Source: a virus
Virus record (IMG/VR): IMGVR_UViG_3300022602_000130
Location: 1 to 54,440 of that record
Length of the DNA: 54,440 bases
Strand: one strand, 5' to 3'
Shown here: positions 34,044 through 42,988 of the stretch, in pieces
Layout: each line of letters starts with the position of its first letter
Position numbering within the stretch: position 1 is the stretch's first letter
Notes under the pieces: model-generated
What the model saw: the letters and a program-made list of their open reading frames with translations, nothing else
Told to the model about the DNA's origin: nothing
Database searches by the model: none
Program-made: the position numbers and the translations under genes

Positions 34044-34429
34044 TAAAATCTCCCTAAAACTGCACTTGCGGCTAATTGTGCCTGTGCTAACATAATTTCT
34101 TTTTTCATATTGCAATACGTTTTGCTTGGTTCACGCTTTGAAGCTCGATCAACCCATTCAACTGCAGTATCATGCATTGGTGTAATAAGTTTTATAACAT
34201 CGCCTTGCATCATACCTTTGCTTTGGCTATAAAGTAAAAACCATTGTAAATCTTTTTCTACTGCCTTTGCTTGCGCAAGTTGCGGTTTATCACAATCTAT
34301 ATTTGCAATATCTTGATAGCCATTTATAATACTTGCACTTTGATTATCATCCCAAAAACTTGGAATTACATCTGCTGCATCACAACCAGTTAGTAGCGTC
34401 AATGCAAGTAATGCTGCTATCTTTTTCAT
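34043..34429 (-). CDS. Lipoprotein, possible lysis factor
   Basis: A 128-residue protein whose N-terminus MKKIAALLALTLLTGCDAAD is a lipoprotein signal with lipobox LTGC (Cys16). Asp at +3 rather than +2 leaves outer-membrane sorting likely. The mature part is helical. It is encoded between a lipase and a small protein, close to the SleB hydrolase. A role in disrupting the outer membrane, as for spanin lipoproteins, is possible but its size and lack of Pro-richness are not typical. Confidence 0.75.
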   Translation of the reverse strand: MKKIAALLALTLLTGCDAADVIPSFWDDNQSASIINGYQDIANIDCDKPQLAQAKAVEKDLQWFLLYSQSKGMMQGDVIKLITPMHDTAVEWVDRASKREPSKTYCNMKKEIMLAQAQLAASAVLGRF

Positions 34430-35184
34430 TAGTTTATATCCTGTCCTGTATCACGAATATTGGTAAGTTTTTCTACATAATGACCCATGCTATGGTCATA
34501 CAGTCCATCAAAAATCTGTCCTTTTTTCCAACAACGCCAGCGAGCACGAAGACTATCTTTAAAGCGTTGATACCGACTTAACGGACGAATATTGCCATAA
34601 AAGTTGATATAGCAAAGTGTTCCATGGTGCTTGAATAGCAGCGCACTTGGTGGAACATGTGTAACCATATCATTGCAATTTACAAAACGATAATGTGTAG
34701 TTTTAATTTGCGCAACATAAGCATCATTGCCAAGTCGTGGCTGACCAAAACTCATAAGCATTTTTGGTTGATAGCCAGCATATTCTAATTCTTGTGTTAT
34801 ATAAAGTGCCATAGCAGCACCTAAACTATGTCCTGTAACATAGATATCTTTGCCTTTATTCTTTTTGACCCAATCTAAAACATCATCAAGAATATAACGA
34901 GCATAACGGCGGAACCCTTCATGAACCCAACCCACACCATGGCTTTTTGGAATAGTATCTAAATCTGCAAGCAAGTCTTTAATATGAGTGGGTTGTGTTC
35001 CACGGCAACTGATAATAACTTCGGTATCACTTGCGGCAACATGTCCGTGTGCTGTGTGATCTACAAATTTTGATTTTTTAAATCCAAGACTTGCAAATAG
35101 TTCGCTGCAATCATCTTGGTATGCTGCGTTGGCAATTTGTGCCATAGTAACTGCTAATTCAGGTAGGCTTTGGTCTGCTAACAT
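34429..35184 (-). CDS. Class 3 lipase (alpha/beta hydrolase)
   Basis: A 251-residue protein. ISCRGTQPTHIKDLLADLD (residues 58-76) is the lid/oxyanion region, VTGHSLGAAMALY holds nucleophile Ser120, NDMVTHVPP holds Asp172, and DHSMGHY holds the His (231 or 235). This is a complete lipase-3 triad. No signal peptide is visible, so it may act from inside on the inner membrane or be released at lysis. A late-type motif (minus strand, 35206-35213) and AGGAGA precede it. Phage lipases are uncommon; proximity to the hydrolase suggests lysis. Confidence 0.85.
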   Translation of the reverse strand: MLADQSLPELAVTMAQIANAAYQDDCSELFASLGFKKSKFVDHTAHGHVAASDTEVIISCRGTQPTHIKDLLADLDTIPKSHGVGWVHEGFRRYARYILDDVLDWVKKNKGKDIYVTGHSLGAAMALYITQELEYAGYQPKMLMSFGQPRLGNDAYVAQIKTTHYRFVNCNDMVTHVPPSALLFKHHGTLCYINFYGNIRPLSRYQRFKDSLRARWRCWKKGQIFDGLYDHSMGHYVEKLTNIRDTGQDIN

Positions 35185-35205
35185 AATTGATTCTCCTGTT
35201 AATAT

Positions 35206-35213
35206 TATTTATT
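35206..35213 (-). promoter_or_regulatory. Late-type promoter motif for the lipase operon
   Basis: AATAAATA on the minus strand about 22 bp before the lipase ATG, with the ribosome binding site AGGAGA between them. Confidence 0.5.
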
Positions 35214-35238
35214 GGAACAGAATTGTCATATATGTTGG

Positions 35239-35246
35239 ACTAAATA
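35239..35246 (+). promoter_or_regulatory. Late-type promoter motif for the autotransporter-like gene
   Basis: ACTAAATA, 82 bp before ATG 35328. A CAAGGA site precedes the start. The two divergent late motifs (35206 and 35239) lie about 30 bp apart. Confidence 0.45.
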
Positions 35247-35327
35247 TTTCGTATTCAATTACACATAGTTTTTTCAACGATTCAATTATTTTTGTATTTC
35301 AACAAATAATCAAATCAAGGAAAAATT

Positions 35328-38300
35328 ATGTTTAAAAAACTTATAATTGCCATAGCAGCTATGGCAGGTATCGTTGCGTCACCTCACGCAAATGCACAAG
35401 CAGTCTATAATAGTATTGCAACAGCATATGTAACAACAACAATTAGCCAATATGTAGTGTTTGATAGCACTATGCAAGGTGGCGGAACTTTTACTTTTAG
35501 TGTGCTAGCACACAACGGTGGCGGTCGTGCTGGTCAAAGTGATACAGCAAACGTTAAAATTGAATTTTATAATAGCAGTAATCAGTTGATTACATCAACT
35601 AATTCAAGTTATAGTAACAATTTACCAAATCCAAATGCTTTAGGTGGTAATCCACAAATTGATCCTAGTGTGCCTTGGACAACACTAACAACAAGTGCAA
35701 CACTAACTTCACAACAAGCATCAACTGTTGCTTATGCAAAAGTTAGTATGTATGGTATTGACGGTAGTTATTGGGCAGGTGATTATGGTCCTTGGTATCG
35801 TGCGCCAACTCTTACACTTAATGGTGGAAATAACTTAGTTTATAATCCAGAGTTTGGTCCATATAATGGCATAACTGCACAAGGTTGGACAAGTAGTCCA
35901 GGCTTTGGCGCATGTCAGGGAGCATGGGGTGGCAGTAATGCCTGTATCGTTAATAGTAGCGGTCAACCTGGTCAAAGCACTGTAGGTCTTGTTGCTAACC
36001 AAAACGGTGGTGGTCCAAGCGCAACTGGTGGAACTACAAGTGGTCAAGCAGGTGGTTATAATAGCACTATGAACGTAAGTAATCCATCTGGCGCACCAGC
36101 AGCAACTAGCAGCACTAATCCTACAGGAACCACGACCACTTTCACTCTTGGACAACAAACAGATACTACCATTACAAATAATGGAACTATTAACATAACA
36201 GGTGCTAATAACAACGGTATCAATACTACTAATTCTGCTTCAACTACAATTACTAATGGCGGCACAATTACTACTGATAATGGCACTGGCATTAATGCTC
36301 AACAAGGCACTGGCACTTCTAGCAACATAACAATTACTAATAGTGGAACTATCACTGCTAATACAAGTGGCTCAACTAATGGTAATAACACTTATTCAGC
36401 ACACGGCATAGTCGCATCTTTTAATGGCACAGGCAGCACAGGCACAGCCACAGTTAATAATACATCAACTGGCACTATTACTGTTACTAACGGTGATGGT
36501 GTTATTATAAATGGTTATGGTAACGGTATTCTTAATAATGATGGTTCTATTACTGCAACACCAACTGGAACCAATAGTATGCCAGGCGTGTTGGTTGGTA
36601 ATAATGGTACTATCAACAACAATGGTTCTATTACTGGTGATGTTGGCGTAGATTTCTTAAACAGCACTGCTGGCAGCACTATTAATAATAATGCAAGTGG
36701 CACAATCACTGGCGGCAGTGGTATGGCAATTGTTAATTTAGGAACAAATAATACTGGCGCAATCATTAATAATGCTGGCACTATTACGGGTGATGTTCAA
36801 CTATCTACAAGCGGCACATATAACTTTTTAGGTAATGGCAGTCAAGTAGGTGCTATTCGCTCAACTGATGCTACTGGTGCAACTAATGTTAATATTGGAA
36901 CTAATGCAACGGCAGCAACTACTACCTTACAAGGTAACATTGGTGATACTGCAAACACCAGCGCACCTATTGGCACTTATGGTAACTTTCCTCGTGCATT
37001 TACATTCCAACCTATTGGCAATGTTACAATTAATGCAAATAGCAGTCTAACTGATAATACTGGTTATACTATCAATGCAACTACTGTAACTAATAATGGC
37101 ACATTCGTAAGCGGAACAGGAACAACTACTATCAATGGTGCATTTGTTGACAATGGTGTGTTAAGCACATCATACAACGGTCCATCATATAGTCAAGTTT
37201 CTGTTAATGGTGGCTTAACTATTGGTAGTGGCGCAACCTATGTTCCAATAATTGTTGGCGGTCAAACTACTAATGTTACATTAAACTCTCCATACACAAG
37301 CATTATTAGAGCAAGTGGTGGTATTAACGGCGCATTTGTAGCAACAAGTGGCACTATTGGAAATATCAACTGGGCAATTACACAAAATAACAATCAAATT
37401 GATATGCTTTGGACTCCAAGTGTAACTGTCGTAGGAACTGCACCTGGTAATCCTATTGTTGTGAATACTGTTACTAATGGCGCAACTACAACAACTACTA
37501 CCGTTACAAATGGCACACCAACTCAAACTGCAACTATTGTAAGTGGCACACCTACAACAACCGTGGGCGTTGGTTACAACAGTAACAGAAGCGGTAGTGA
37601 TGTAAGTGTAACACAAACTGTTACGACAACTGTATCAACACCTTATACAACTACGGTGACAACTGATACTCCTGTAACAACTACAACTACAAATACTACT
37701 CCTGTAACAACAGTAACAAATACTACTCCAACTACTGTTACAACATATAGCGATGGTTCAACAACTACTGCTAATGGCGCAACAGTCACAACCAGTAATA
37801 CTACTAACCAAGTTGTTTCAACTGATGTCATTACACATCAAGTATCAAGTTCATCAACAAGTGGCACACAAGTAGTTTCTACTCCTGTAACTTCTACAAA
37901 AAGTGCTGCTATAACTGGTGTGCAAGATGGTATTGATTATACAAATCAAAACCTATTCATAGTTGATCCATTTACTACACCAAATGGTAGTTGGGCAATA
38001 GGAACTGGTAGTTATGGCACAGTAGCAAGTGGTAATATTGGCAGTGATGGTATTGCTTTTGGTTATCAAAAAACTATTGATAATAACACAGTTGGTATTG
38101 CTGGTTATTATGGTCAAATATCTTCAAGTGGCTATAACAACAGCAGTTTAACTGGCACCAACGGCAGCGCAACTGCTTATGTATTAAGTAAGCAACCTTG
38201 GGCTACAATTAAAGTTGCTGGCGGCGTTGCTTACAGTGAACTTACCAATAGCGTGAGTATTCCATCATTTGGTTTAATGAATAGCCAAAAAGTAAAACAA

Positions 38301-38678
38301 ACTAATGTTTATGGTGACTTTGCTGTGTATAGTCCAAAAGACTTGTTAGGTTGGACACCATTTGTTGGCGTTGTTGTTAACAATAGTAGCGTAAGCGATG
38401 GCGGCAGCAATGGTAGTGCTATTCTTGCACAAAATCCAAAAACTGGCAACTCAACAACTGCTATGCCTTATGTTGGTATTCAAAAAGAAGTTGACAGCGG
38501 CGTTGTAGTTCAAGCAAAGGTCAGTGATAGTCCTGTTTATGGCGCAGTAGGAACTGTAAAAGTTATTGCAAAAAAACAAATTGCAAAAAATACAAACTTA
38601 ACACTAACTGCTGGTTATGATAAAGGCAATCATTATGATAATGCTACAATTATGGTTGGTTTAACTTACGACTTTTAA
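35328..38678 (+). CDS. Autotransporter-like outer-membrane protein
   Basis: A 1116-residue protein. Residues 1-24 are a Sec signal peptide (LIIAIAAMAGIVASPHANAQ, cleavage after ANA). Residues 260-520 carry repeats of N-G-T-I-T/N, a right-handed beta-helix passenger pattern. About 720-860 is very Thr-rich. The last 230 residues alternate like a membrane barrel and end IMVGLTYDF, with the terminal Phe and aromatic/hydrophobic alternation of the BAM recognition signal. In bacteria this layout gives a surface-displayed adhesin. In a phage it may mask receptors or change host surface contacts. It could instead be an unusual virion fibre, but the signal peptide argues against that. Confidence 0.75.
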   Translation: MFKKLIIAIAAMAGIVASPHANAQAVYNSIATAYVTTTISQYVVFDSTMQGGGTFTFSVLAHNGGGRAGQSDTANVKIEFYNSSNQLITSTNSSYSNNLPNPNALGGNPQIDPSVPWTTLTTSATLTSQQASTVAYAKVSMYGIDGSYWAGDYGPWYRAPTLTLNGGNNLVYNPEFGPYNGITAQGWTSSPGFGACQGAWGGSNACIVNSSGQPGQSTVGLVANQNGGGPSATGGTTSGQAGGYNSTMNVSNPSGAPAATSSTNPTGTTTTFTLGQQTDTTITNNGTINITGANNNGINTTNSASTTITNGGTITTDNGTGINAQQGTGTSSNITITNSGTITANTSGSTNGNNTYSAHGIVASFNGTGSTGTATVNNTSTGTITVTNGDGVIINGYGNGILNNDGSITATPTGTNSMPGVLVGNNGTINNNGSITGDVGVDFLNSTAGSTINNNASGTITGGSGMAIVNLGTNNTGAIINNAGTITGDVQLSTSGTYNFLGNGSQVGAIRSTDATGATNVNIGTNATAATTTLQGNIGDTANTSAPIGTYGNFPRAFTFQPIGNVTINANSSLTDNTGYTINATTVTNNGTFVSGTGTTTINGAFVDNGVLSTSYNGPSYSQVSVNGGLTIGSGATYVPIIVGGQTTNVTLNSPYTSIIRASGGINGAFVATSGTIGNINWAITQNNNQIDMLWTPSVTVVGTAPGNPIVVNTVTNGATTTTTTVTNGTPTQTATIVSGTPTTTVGVGYNSNRSGSDVSVTQTVTTTVSTPYTTTVTTDTPVTTTTTNTTPVTTVTNTTPTTVTTYSDGSTTTANGATVTTSNTTNQVVSTDVITHQVSSSSTSGTQVVSTPVTSTKSAAITGVQDGIDYTNQNLFIVDPFTTPNGSWAIGTGSYGTVASGNIGSDGIAFGYQKTIDNNTVGIAGYYGQISSSGYNNSSLTGTNGSATAYVLSKQPWATIKVAGGVAYSELTNSVSIPSFGLMNSQKVKQTNVYGDFAVYSPKDLLGWTPFVGVVVNNSSVSDGGSNGSAILAQNPKTGNSTTAMPYVGIQKEVDSGVVVQAKVSDSPVYGAVGTVKVIAKKQIAKNTNLTLTAGYDKGNHYDNATIMVGLTYDF

Positions 38679-38685
38679 TTTTAGT

Positions 38686-38714
38686 CTTGACAATAGGGTG
38701 GCTTCGTGGTAAAT
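38686..38714 (+). promoter_or_regulatory. Sigma70-type promoter
   Basis: TTGACA (38686-38691), 17 bp, TAAATT (38709-38714). The predicted start near 38721 leaves a short leader with CGGAG before ATG 38737. Confidence 0.7.
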
Positions 38715-38736
38715 TATGTATCTCGGAGCCACTTTT

Positions 38737-39102
38737 ATGGATGATGAACAAAAGCCAGATTTAGAAAAAGATTTGTATAGCAGCGAGTACATCCGTAATA
38801 AAGCGCATCGCGATGATGTATATTGTCAGCATTTATATGCAACGCTATGCAATAATGAATTTATAAAGGCAGAAGTGCTTGCAATTTTAGCAGATTGGCG
38901 TTGGAGTTGCAGTTGGCGATATGCTGGTGGAATTGCTGCTGGTTTATATGAAGGCAGTTTTAATGGCGATTATATGCGCTATTATACAGCAAGTTTAAGC
39001 GATGACGCAGTTTATATTTCCGAAGGCAGCGTTGACGAAGAAGTGCGTGAAGATTTGAAAAAAATCGGTTGGTATGTAGTAGAAAACGGGGTAAATATAT
39101 AA
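38737..39102 (+). CDS. Conserved phage protein of unknown function
   Basis: A 121-residue protein from ATG 38737, which follows CGGAG. The earlier in-frame ATG at 38716 directly abuts the -10 box and would not be on the transcript. It contains CQHLYATLCNNEF near residue 31 and WRWSCSWRYAGGIAAGL near 55, a pattern I recall from many T4-like phages. Acidic C-terminus. Its stop overlaps the next start (TAATG). Function unknown. Confidence 0.75.
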   Translation: MDDEQKPDLEKDLYSSEYIRNKAHRDDVYCQHLYATLCNNEFIKAEVLAILADWRWSCSWRYAGGIAAGLYEGSFNGDYMRYYTASLSDDAVYISEGSVDEEVREDLKKIGWYVVENGVNI

Positions 39103-40628
39103 TGTTCTTAAACATTTTAGCACTTTTAAGTGCAATTAGTATTAGTGGCGTTGCTGCATATTATAGTATTGCTGGTTTAACTGCTATCTTTAGTGGAGCC
39201 GTTATTCCTATTATCATTATGGGCGGCGTATTAGAATTTGGTAAAATTATTACCACTGTATGGCTGCACCAAAACTGGAACCGTGTAAATTTTCTTGTTA
39301 AGTGGTATCTTTGTGTTGCTGTTGTCGTGCTTATGTTTGTAACAAGTATGGGTATCTTTGGATTCCTATCTCGTGCTCATATTGAAACCACAAGTAGTGT
39401 AGGCGATAACACACTGCTTATTGAACAAATTGACCAGAATCTTGCGGTAGAGCAACAACGAATTAAAGATAATCAGGCTGTTATCAAACAGATGGATGAT
39501 GCAGTCAATGGTCTATTGAGTGGCAGTGCAAGTAATGCTACAAAAGATAATAATCGCACAGCAACTCTTACTACACAAGCAACCAAGCTGCGTGATAGTC
39601 AAAAGAAAGACCGTGAAGCGGCTAACAAGACTATTGATGAAACCAATAAGCGCATACAGGATTTGAATGCTCAAAAGCTTAAACTTAATCAAGCACAACT
39701 AAAAGTTGAAGCCGAAGTTGGACCAATTAAATACATTGCTCAACTAATATACGGAGATAATGTTGATAAGTCTTTACTTGAACGAGCCGTTCGATGGGTT
39801 ATTATTTGTATTGTTGCTGTTTTTGATCCTCTTGCGGTCTCTTTGGTTCTCGGTGCAACAATGGGCATCGCTGGACGCCGAAAAGAACACGAACCACAAA
39901 TAGCCGTCACAGAAAAAATTGTAGAAGTTCCAGTTGAAAAAATTGTAACCGTATATAATAATGATGCTGTTATTCGTGCAGAAGAATTGCAAGCAGAATT
40001 AGAAGAACTGCGCAATCGTGAACCAGAAGTGGTTGAGCGTGTTATTAAACAAGCAGTTCCAATTTATCGCAATGTTGTTGTTGAAAAAATAGTAGAAGTT
40101 CCATCAGTATCTACAGTTGAACGAGTAGTTGAAGTTCCTGTTGAAACTGTCGTTGAAAGAGTAGTTGAAGTTCCTGTTGAAACTATTCGTGAAGTTGAAA
40201 AAATTGTGGACAATACTGATAACAAAACCCTAATGGATTTAACCGTTGCTCTTGATCAACTTCTAAAAGAAGTAGATAGCAAGAACCGAGAAATCAATCA
40301 ACTTAAAGCAGAACGCGAATTATATCGTGAAGAAGCAGCAGGCATTGATGCACGAGCATATCTGCTTGATGTAGATACCGATATGGTTGGACCAAACCTA
40401 CCACAAAATCCATATGTAGGTCAGCTTTTTATTCTGGTATCACAGCCAAATAATTTATATAAATGGAATGGTACAGAGTGGATTATTGTTGACAAACAAC
40501 AAAACACAAGCTATACTGATAATGTAAATTGGAAGCATTGGCAATTGGGCAGATTACAACGCAGAGAAGTTGAATACGAAGATATGACCACTGCTGAACA
40601 AAGTGCTATTGATAGTTTAGGTCAATGA
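39102..40628 (+). CDS. Multi-span membrane protein with coiled coil and EVPVE repeats
   Basis: A 508-residue protein from ATG 39102. Hydrophobic segments lie at about 1-25, 30-50, 66-90 and 210-240. Between the third and fourth is a long Gln/Lys-rich coiled coil (residues 105-195). After the last come repeats V-V-E-V-P-V-E-T/K at about 270-365, another coiled coil, and a C-terminal domain with GQLFILVSQPNNLYKWNGTE, a virion-like beta module. It could be an inner-membrane protein acting on cell shape, lysis timing or superinfection. No catalytic motif. Confidence 0.75.
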   Translation: MFLNILALLSAISISGVAAYYSIAGLTAIFSGAVIPIIIMGGVLEFGKIITTVWLHQNWNRVNFLVKWYLCVAVVVLMFVTSMGIFGFLSRAHIETTSSVGDNTLLIEQIDQNLAVEQQRIKDNQAVIKQMDDAVNGLLSGSASNATKDNNRTATLTTQATKLRDSQKKDREAANKTIDETNKRIQDLNAQKLKLNQAQLKVEAEVGPIKYIAQLIYGDNVDKSLLERAVRWVIICIVAVFDPLAVSLVLGATMGIAGRRKEHEPQIAVTEKIVEVPVEKIVTVYNNDAVIRAEELQAELEELRNREPEVVERVIKQAVPIYRNVVVEKIVEVPSVSTVERVVEVPVETVVERVVEVPVETIREVEKIVDNTDNKTLMDLTVALDQLLKEVDSKNREINQLKAERELYREEAAGIDARAYLLDVDTDMVGPNLPQNPYVGQLFILVSQPNNLYKWNGTEWIIVDKQQNTSYTDNVNWKHWQLGRLQRREVEYEDMTTAEQSAIDSLGQ

Positions 40629-41029
40629 ACGATAGTCGTATTGTAACTGCACCAGATATGGACTTGGACAAACGGTTCAAGCTTTTACTTGTTGATGTTG
40701 AATGGAGCGATATAGAACGCTTGAGCACAACTATCAATAATCTTGAAATAGATATTACACTATTTTTATATGGTAGCAAAGATGAAGATGATGCCTGGTG
40801 CATCAATGCACAAAAGCATTCCTATGCTACACTAATAAATTCACGATTTAGCGGCAACAAAGAACAGCTTAAAGGCTATTTGCTCGCTCAACCTAATTGT
40901 TGGTCATTAGGTGCCAACAAGATTGCCGAATATTGTCATCGTCAAACTTTTGACATATATACTTGGCTAATTCAACAACATACAAATTATATCAAAGAGG
41001 AAAATAATGTCACAACGACCAGAACTTGA
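40625..41029 (+). CDS. Conserved phage protein upstream of bS21
   Basis: A 134-residue alpha/beta protein (FKLLLVDVEWSDIERLSTTI) coupled by ATGA to the membrane-protein gene and overlapping the bS21 gene by 23 bases. It ends in a charged tail. I remember similar unknowns near other genes in T4-like phages, where they look like nucleotide-fold proteins without a catalytic signature. Function unknown. Confidence 0.65.
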   Translation: MNDSRIVTAPDMDLDKRFKLLLVDVEWSDIERLSTTINNLEIDITLFLYGSKDEDDAWCINAQKHSYATLINSRFSGNKEQLKGYLLAQPNCWSLGANKIAEYCHRQTFDIYTWLIQQHTNYIKEENNVTTTRT

Positions 41030-41255
41030 AAATGTTAAACAACGTGGATTCTTTGTAGAAGTCCATAATAATGATGTCAACAAGGCACTTCGCAAGATGA
41101 AGAAGATGCTACAACAAGATGGCATCTTCCAGACACTGCGTGAGCGTGAACGCTTTGAACAACCAAGCATGAAGCGCAAGAAAGCAAAGGCTCGTGCAGC
41201 CAAGCGTTGGCAAAAGAAGTTGAAAGAACTTCGCAATAGCGGCATCGCTCGTTAA
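41007..41255 (+). CDS. rpsU: Ribosomal protein bS21
   Basis: An 82-residue protein. FFVEVHNNDVNKALRKMKKM, QDGIFQTLRERERFEQPS and a long basic tail (KRKKAKARAAKRWQKKLK) match bS21 from end to end. bS21 sits by the anti-Shine-Dalgarno end of 16S rRNA and affects initiation. A phage copy could replace the host protein on ribosomes. GAGGAAAAT precedes the start. It is slightly longer than many host versions at both ends. It is encoded near Hsp20 and ClpS, and the window also carries a tmRNA. Confidence 0.93.
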   Translation: MSQRPELENVKQRGFFVEVHNNDVNKALRKMKKMLQQDGIFQTLRERERFEQPSMKRKKAKARAAKRWQKKLKELRNSGIAR

Positions 41256-41269
41256 TCAATAGGTGAATA

Positions 41270-42373
41270 ATGCGTATTATCAACGATCAAAAGTTGGATT
41301 TCTCCGACGTTCTAATCTTACCTAAACGGTCCACTTTAACAAGCCGTGAAGAAGTATCCCTAGAACGAACTTTTACATTTCGTAATAGTCATCGTTATTG
41401 GTCTGGCATAGGAATTATGGCGGCAAATATGGATGGCGTTGGAACGCTTGAAATGGCAGAAAAACTTGCCACTTATAGAATGTTCACTTGTTTGCGTAAA
41501 AATTATAGCACAGAAGACCTTATCCTATGGATTGGTCGCACTGGATACAAAATTCAGGAATATTGGGCTTATGGACTTGGTATCAAAGATGACGACTATG
41601 AAAAGTTTAAACTTGTTGTAAGCAAGTTGCCAAAAGATAATATCAAGTTTGTTTGCATTGATGTTGCTAATGGTTATACAGAACGATTTGTAGAATTTAT
41701 TAAACGTTTCCGTAATGAAAATCCTGACCTAATTATTATTGCTGGTAATGTAGTCACTGGTGAGATGTGTGAGGAGTTATTGCTTGTAGGAGCAGATATT
41801 ATTAAAGTTGGTATTGGTCCTGGCAGTGTCTGTACTACTCGTCTCAAAACGGGTGTGGGTTATCCACAGCTTAGTGCTATTATTGAGTGTGCTGATGCTG
41901 CTCATGGGCTTGGCGGACATATCATTAGTGATGGTGGTTGCACTTGTCCTGGCGATGTGTCTAAGGCTTTTGGGGCTGGCGCAGACTTCGTAATGTTGGG
42001 GGGACTTTTAGCTGGTCACGATCAAGGCGGCGGTGATATTGTATCACAAACCACTCGCAGTAACCAAGTATGGATACAAGATGATGGCACACCAGACGAT
42101 ATCTTTACTACGCAGCAGTTTGTAAAGTTTTATGGCATGAGCAGCAAATCTGCTAATGAAAAGCATAGCGGTGGGCTTAAATCCTATCGTGCAGCAGAAG
42201 GCAAAGAAGTTGCTGTGCCATATCGTGGCGATGTGGGCGATACCGTTCAAGATATTCTTGGTGGAATAAGAAGCACTCTAACTTATACGGGCAGCAAGTC
42301 ACTAAAAGAACTATCTAAACGCACAACTTTTATTCGTGTAAATAATCAAGTCAACAATGTTTTTGGAAAGTAA
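41270..42373 (+). CDS. guaC: GMP reductase (IMPDH/GMPR family)
   Basis: A 367-residue barrel enzyme. [16 protein letters not shown] at the start, CIDVANGY near 127, and [20 protein letters not shown] near 181-200 with the catalytic Cys are family motifs. [20 protein letters not shown] and [11 protein letters not shown] complete the phosphate site. The TTR after the Cys and the absence of CBS domains favour GMP reductase over IMP dehydrogenase. It converts GMP to IMP with NADPH, shifting purines from G toward A, which suits an AT-rich genome. Confidence 0.88.
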   Translation: MRIINDQKLDFSDVLILPKRSTLTSREEVSLERTFTFRNSHRYWSGIGIMAANMDGVGTLEMAEKLATYRMFTCLRKNYSTEDLILWIGRTGYKIQEYWAYGLGIKDDDYEKFKLVVSKLPKDNIKFVCIDVANGYTERFVEFIKRFRNENPDLIIIAGNVVTGEMCEELLLVGADIIKVGIGPGSVCTTRLKTGVGYPQLSAIIECADAAHGLGGHIISDGGCTCPGDVSKAFGAGADFVMLGGLLAGHDQGGGDIVSQTTRSNQVWIQDDGTPDDIFTTQQFVKFYGMSSKSANEKHSGGLKSYRAAEGKEVAVPYRGDVGDTVQDILGGIRSTLTYTGSKSLKELSKRTTFIRVNNQVNNVFGK

Positions 42374-42900
42374 TGACTGATTTACCAAAAGGTTTTTATG
42401 TCTATCAATATATCCGTGAAGATGGAACCCCTTACTATATTGGCAAGGGAAAAGATAATCGTGCTTGGATAAAACACAAAAATGTTGAAATTCCCACAGA
42501 TAAAAAACATATCAATATTATTGTAGACAATTTATCCGAACTAGAAGCATTTGAAATTGAAATGCGATTGATATGGCACTATGGCAGAAAAATATTCGGA
42601 ACTGGGATTTTAGAAAATATAACAGATGGGTCGGAAAGTTTTCATTTAGCAAAAGGAAGAGTTAAAAAGAGACAAACTACTGGACGATGCCAAGGTAGGT
42701 TTCCAATTGATGTTATTGCACCAGATGCTGTTGCCTACGCAAGAAAATTAAATTCTGATCAAAAAAGAAAACCATCTTTAAGAAAAATAGCAGCAGCTTT
42801 GGCAGATGCTGGTTTTTTAACTGAAAGTGGTAAAACATATTCAGCCACAACAATTCGAGCAATGTTAAAAAAAGATGCTAAAAAAGTTGAAAACCCTTGA
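42373..42900 (+). CDS. GIY-YIG nuclease fused to a recombinase-type HTH
   Basis: A 175-residue protein. YVYQYIREDGTPYYIGKGKD at residues 9-28 is a GIY-YIG core (Y-x-Y, then Y-I-G). Glu in ENITDGSES may be the metal ligand. The C-terminal part SLRKIAAALADAGFLTESGK followed by SATTIRAML resembles the helix-turn-helix of serine recombinases. It is more AT- and Lys-rich than guaC. Probably a mobile homing-type nuclease. Its stop overlaps the -35 of the Hsp20 promoter. Confidence 0.75.
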   Translation: MTDLPKGFYVYQYIREDGTPYYIGKGKDNRAWIKHKNVEIPTDKKHINIIVDNLSELEAFEIEMRLIWHYGRKIFGTGILENITDGSESFHLAKGRVKKRQTTGRCQGRFPIDVIAPDAVAYARKLNSDQKRKPSLRKIAAALADAGFLTESGKTYSATTIRAMLKKDAKKVENP

Positions 42901-42925
42901 CAAATGACATATGAATTACTAAATA
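42897..42925 (+). promoter_or_regulatory. Promoter and leader of the Hsp20 gene
   Basis: TTGACA (42897-42902), 17 bp, TAAATA (42920-42925). The leader of about 55 nt contains a short hairpin AGACGA / TCGTCT (about 42931-42955), then AAAGGAG. The hairpin does not cover the ribosome binding site, so a thermosensor is not supported. Confidence 0.6.
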
Positions 42926-42988
42926 TATATAGACGATGCCAATGATGGGTCGTCTACAGTATACTCGCTTAATAAAGGAGAAACAAGC

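Noticed and set aside
35600-37900. CRISPR-like or tandem DNA repeats in the long Thr/Asn-rich gene
   Set aside because: The repeats are protein-level motifs (N-G-T-I-T) with varying DNA, lacking constant spacer and repeat lengths.
42920-42988. RNA thermometer in the hsp20 leader
   Set aside because: There is a small hairpin, but it leaves the AAAGGAG site unpaired, and no FourU or ROSE-like pairing is seen.
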